From IMG/VR virus record IMGVR_UViG_3300043409_000503, positions 1 through 54,928 of that record: a stretch of 54,928 nt of DNA; one strand, 5' to 3'. Positions 54,352-54,928 of the stretch are shown here, piece after piece. Origin of the DNA: a virus. Each line of letters begins with the position of its first letter. The first letter of the stretch is position 1. The notes beneath the pieces were generated by a model that had not been told where the DNA came from, did no database searches, and was given only the letters and a program-made list of their open reading frames with translations. Made by a program: the position numbers and the translations under genes.

Positions 54352-54928
54352 CTTCAGCCTCAAAATCTTTTGGTTTCGCTGGAGCCTCTCCAGTAAGGCC
54401 TTGATACTCTTGTGAAGATTGAATGACTTTTCTCCAATAGGGAGACAGGCTGTCAAATACTTCCTGATCTGGTTCGTCAAGGTCATAACATTTAAGCTCG
54501 TTAATGCCGGTTGGCAGCTTGCCTTTTAGCTCCGGCGGAACTGCTGAGATATCTGAAAGGACGTTCTTTGGCTCCCCATTTTTCTTAATGATGGTTTTAA
54601 CGGAGATCATTGCCCAGGCGCCAAGTACGTTCTTTACTTCAAACTTTCGCTTTTCTGCTTCCGTAAAAGGACGCCCACGCCAGTTCTGCAGGTCTATAAA
54701 GAACGGCGCCTTTTCGTAGGTAGATGCGTTGTACATCTTATCAATGGACATCGGCTCACCGGTTTTTATCGTCAGCGGATTGCCTGCAAAATCTTTCCCA
54801 TGCACCTCAAACAGCAAGGCTATCTTATGTTTGTATTTGGTTTCACCAACAGTAAACAAATCTAATTGCATACCGCAGTCGATAACCTGGTAGCAGCGTG
54901 CTAGGTGCATGCCGACTGGCACTTCGAT
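54335..54928 (-). CDS. SSB-like single-stranded DNA-binding protein (5' end lies beyond the window edge, at 1-266)
   Basis: Reads in phase through the window end and continues at 266-1 in the circular genome; the full product is 212 aa. Beta-rich body (CYQVIDCGMQLDLFTVGETK, YKHKIALLFEVHGKDFAGNP), then FIDLQNWRGRPFTEAEKRKF and VLGAWAMISVKTIIK, and a disordered Pro/Lys linker ending KPKDFEAEDDIPF. The acidic end with terminal Asp-Asp-Ile-Pro-Phe is the protein-interaction tail of bacterial SSB. It pairs logically with the downstream nuclease for recombination and replication. The family is recognised by pattern only. Confidence 0.8.
   Translation of the reverse strand: MEVPVGMHLARCYQVIDCGMQLDLFTVGETKYKHKIALLFEVHGKDFAGNPLTIKTGEPMSIDKMYNASTYEKAPFFIDLQNWRGRPFTEAEKRKFEVKNVLGAWAMISVKTIIKKNGEPKNVLSDISAVPPELKGKLPTGINELKCYDLDEPDQEVFDSLSPYWRKVIQSSQEYQGLTGEAPAKPKDFEAEDDIPF
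54708..54928. repeat. Terminal overlap, right copy (matches 1-221)
   Basis: Duplicates 1-221 with two synonymous differences (see that entry). Any gene count should treat the SSB-like gene as one gene. Confidence 0.9.

Overview
The window holds the nearly complete genome of a short-tailed (podovirus-type) double-stranded DNA phage. Bases 1-221 recur at 54708-54928 with two mismatches, both synonymous in the same gene. The sequence is therefore a closed circle or terminally redundant assembly with a unit of about 54,707 bp. There is no integrase, no tail sheath or tape-measure/tube set and no tRNA. A large portal, a P22 gp10-like hub and several internal virion proteins, one with a lytic transglycosylase domain, point to a podovirus morphology. 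A Gram-negative host is inferred because the phage carries ADP-heptose (LPS-precursor) genes. The split kinase and adenylyltransferase (HldA/HldC arrangement) is known from Burkholderia-type betaproteobacteria, so a betaproteobacterium is a reasonable but unproven guess.

Layout. Divergent promoters lie at 452-513. Leftward, and through the circle junction, run a 58-aa protein, an SSB-like protein, a winged-helix protein, a RecB/Cas4-type nuclease and a 73-aa protein (minus strand, 420 back to 52984). Rightward early genes (543-10398) start with a YdaS/Cro-like regulator, a DUF1376 replication protein, a stand-alone CHC2 zinc finger, a DnaB-type helicase and RusA. They continue as a long chain of small, mostly overlapping genes of unknown function. 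Within that chain are a zinc-ribbon/HTH protein flanked by two near-identical promoter/operator repeats, and a cluster of duplicated small genes joined by a repeated junction sequence. A gene-free stretch (10399-10947) carries a strong sigma-70 promoter, a roughly 150-nt short transcript unit ending in a terminator, and a structured leader. This resembles a lambda PR'/tR' late switch. Late genes follow: terminase, a KGG-motif protein, portal, GroES-like co-chaperonin, scaffold, decoration protein and major capsid protein.

The most unusual region is 29342-38750. It encodes four seven-repeat RCC1-type beta-propeller proteins in two duplicated A-B pairs. Between the pairs lies a sulfotransferase-TPR-glycosyltransferase fusion, and a 14-codon relic of a second copy of that gene remains after the second pair. 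Downstream are an APS kinase-like protein (supplier of PAPS), a cupin, and HldC-, HldA- and HldD-like enzymes of the ADP-heptose pathway. Together they look like a phage-encoded system that makes activated sulfate and ADP-heptose and transfers them to a surface: host LPS, or the propeller fibres themselves. Lysis genes (small membrane proteins, 3-TM holin-like protein, GH24 endolysin), further tail proteins and the internal virion proteins complete the rightward unit. It ends in a strong terminator at 52954-52984, facing the leftward operon.
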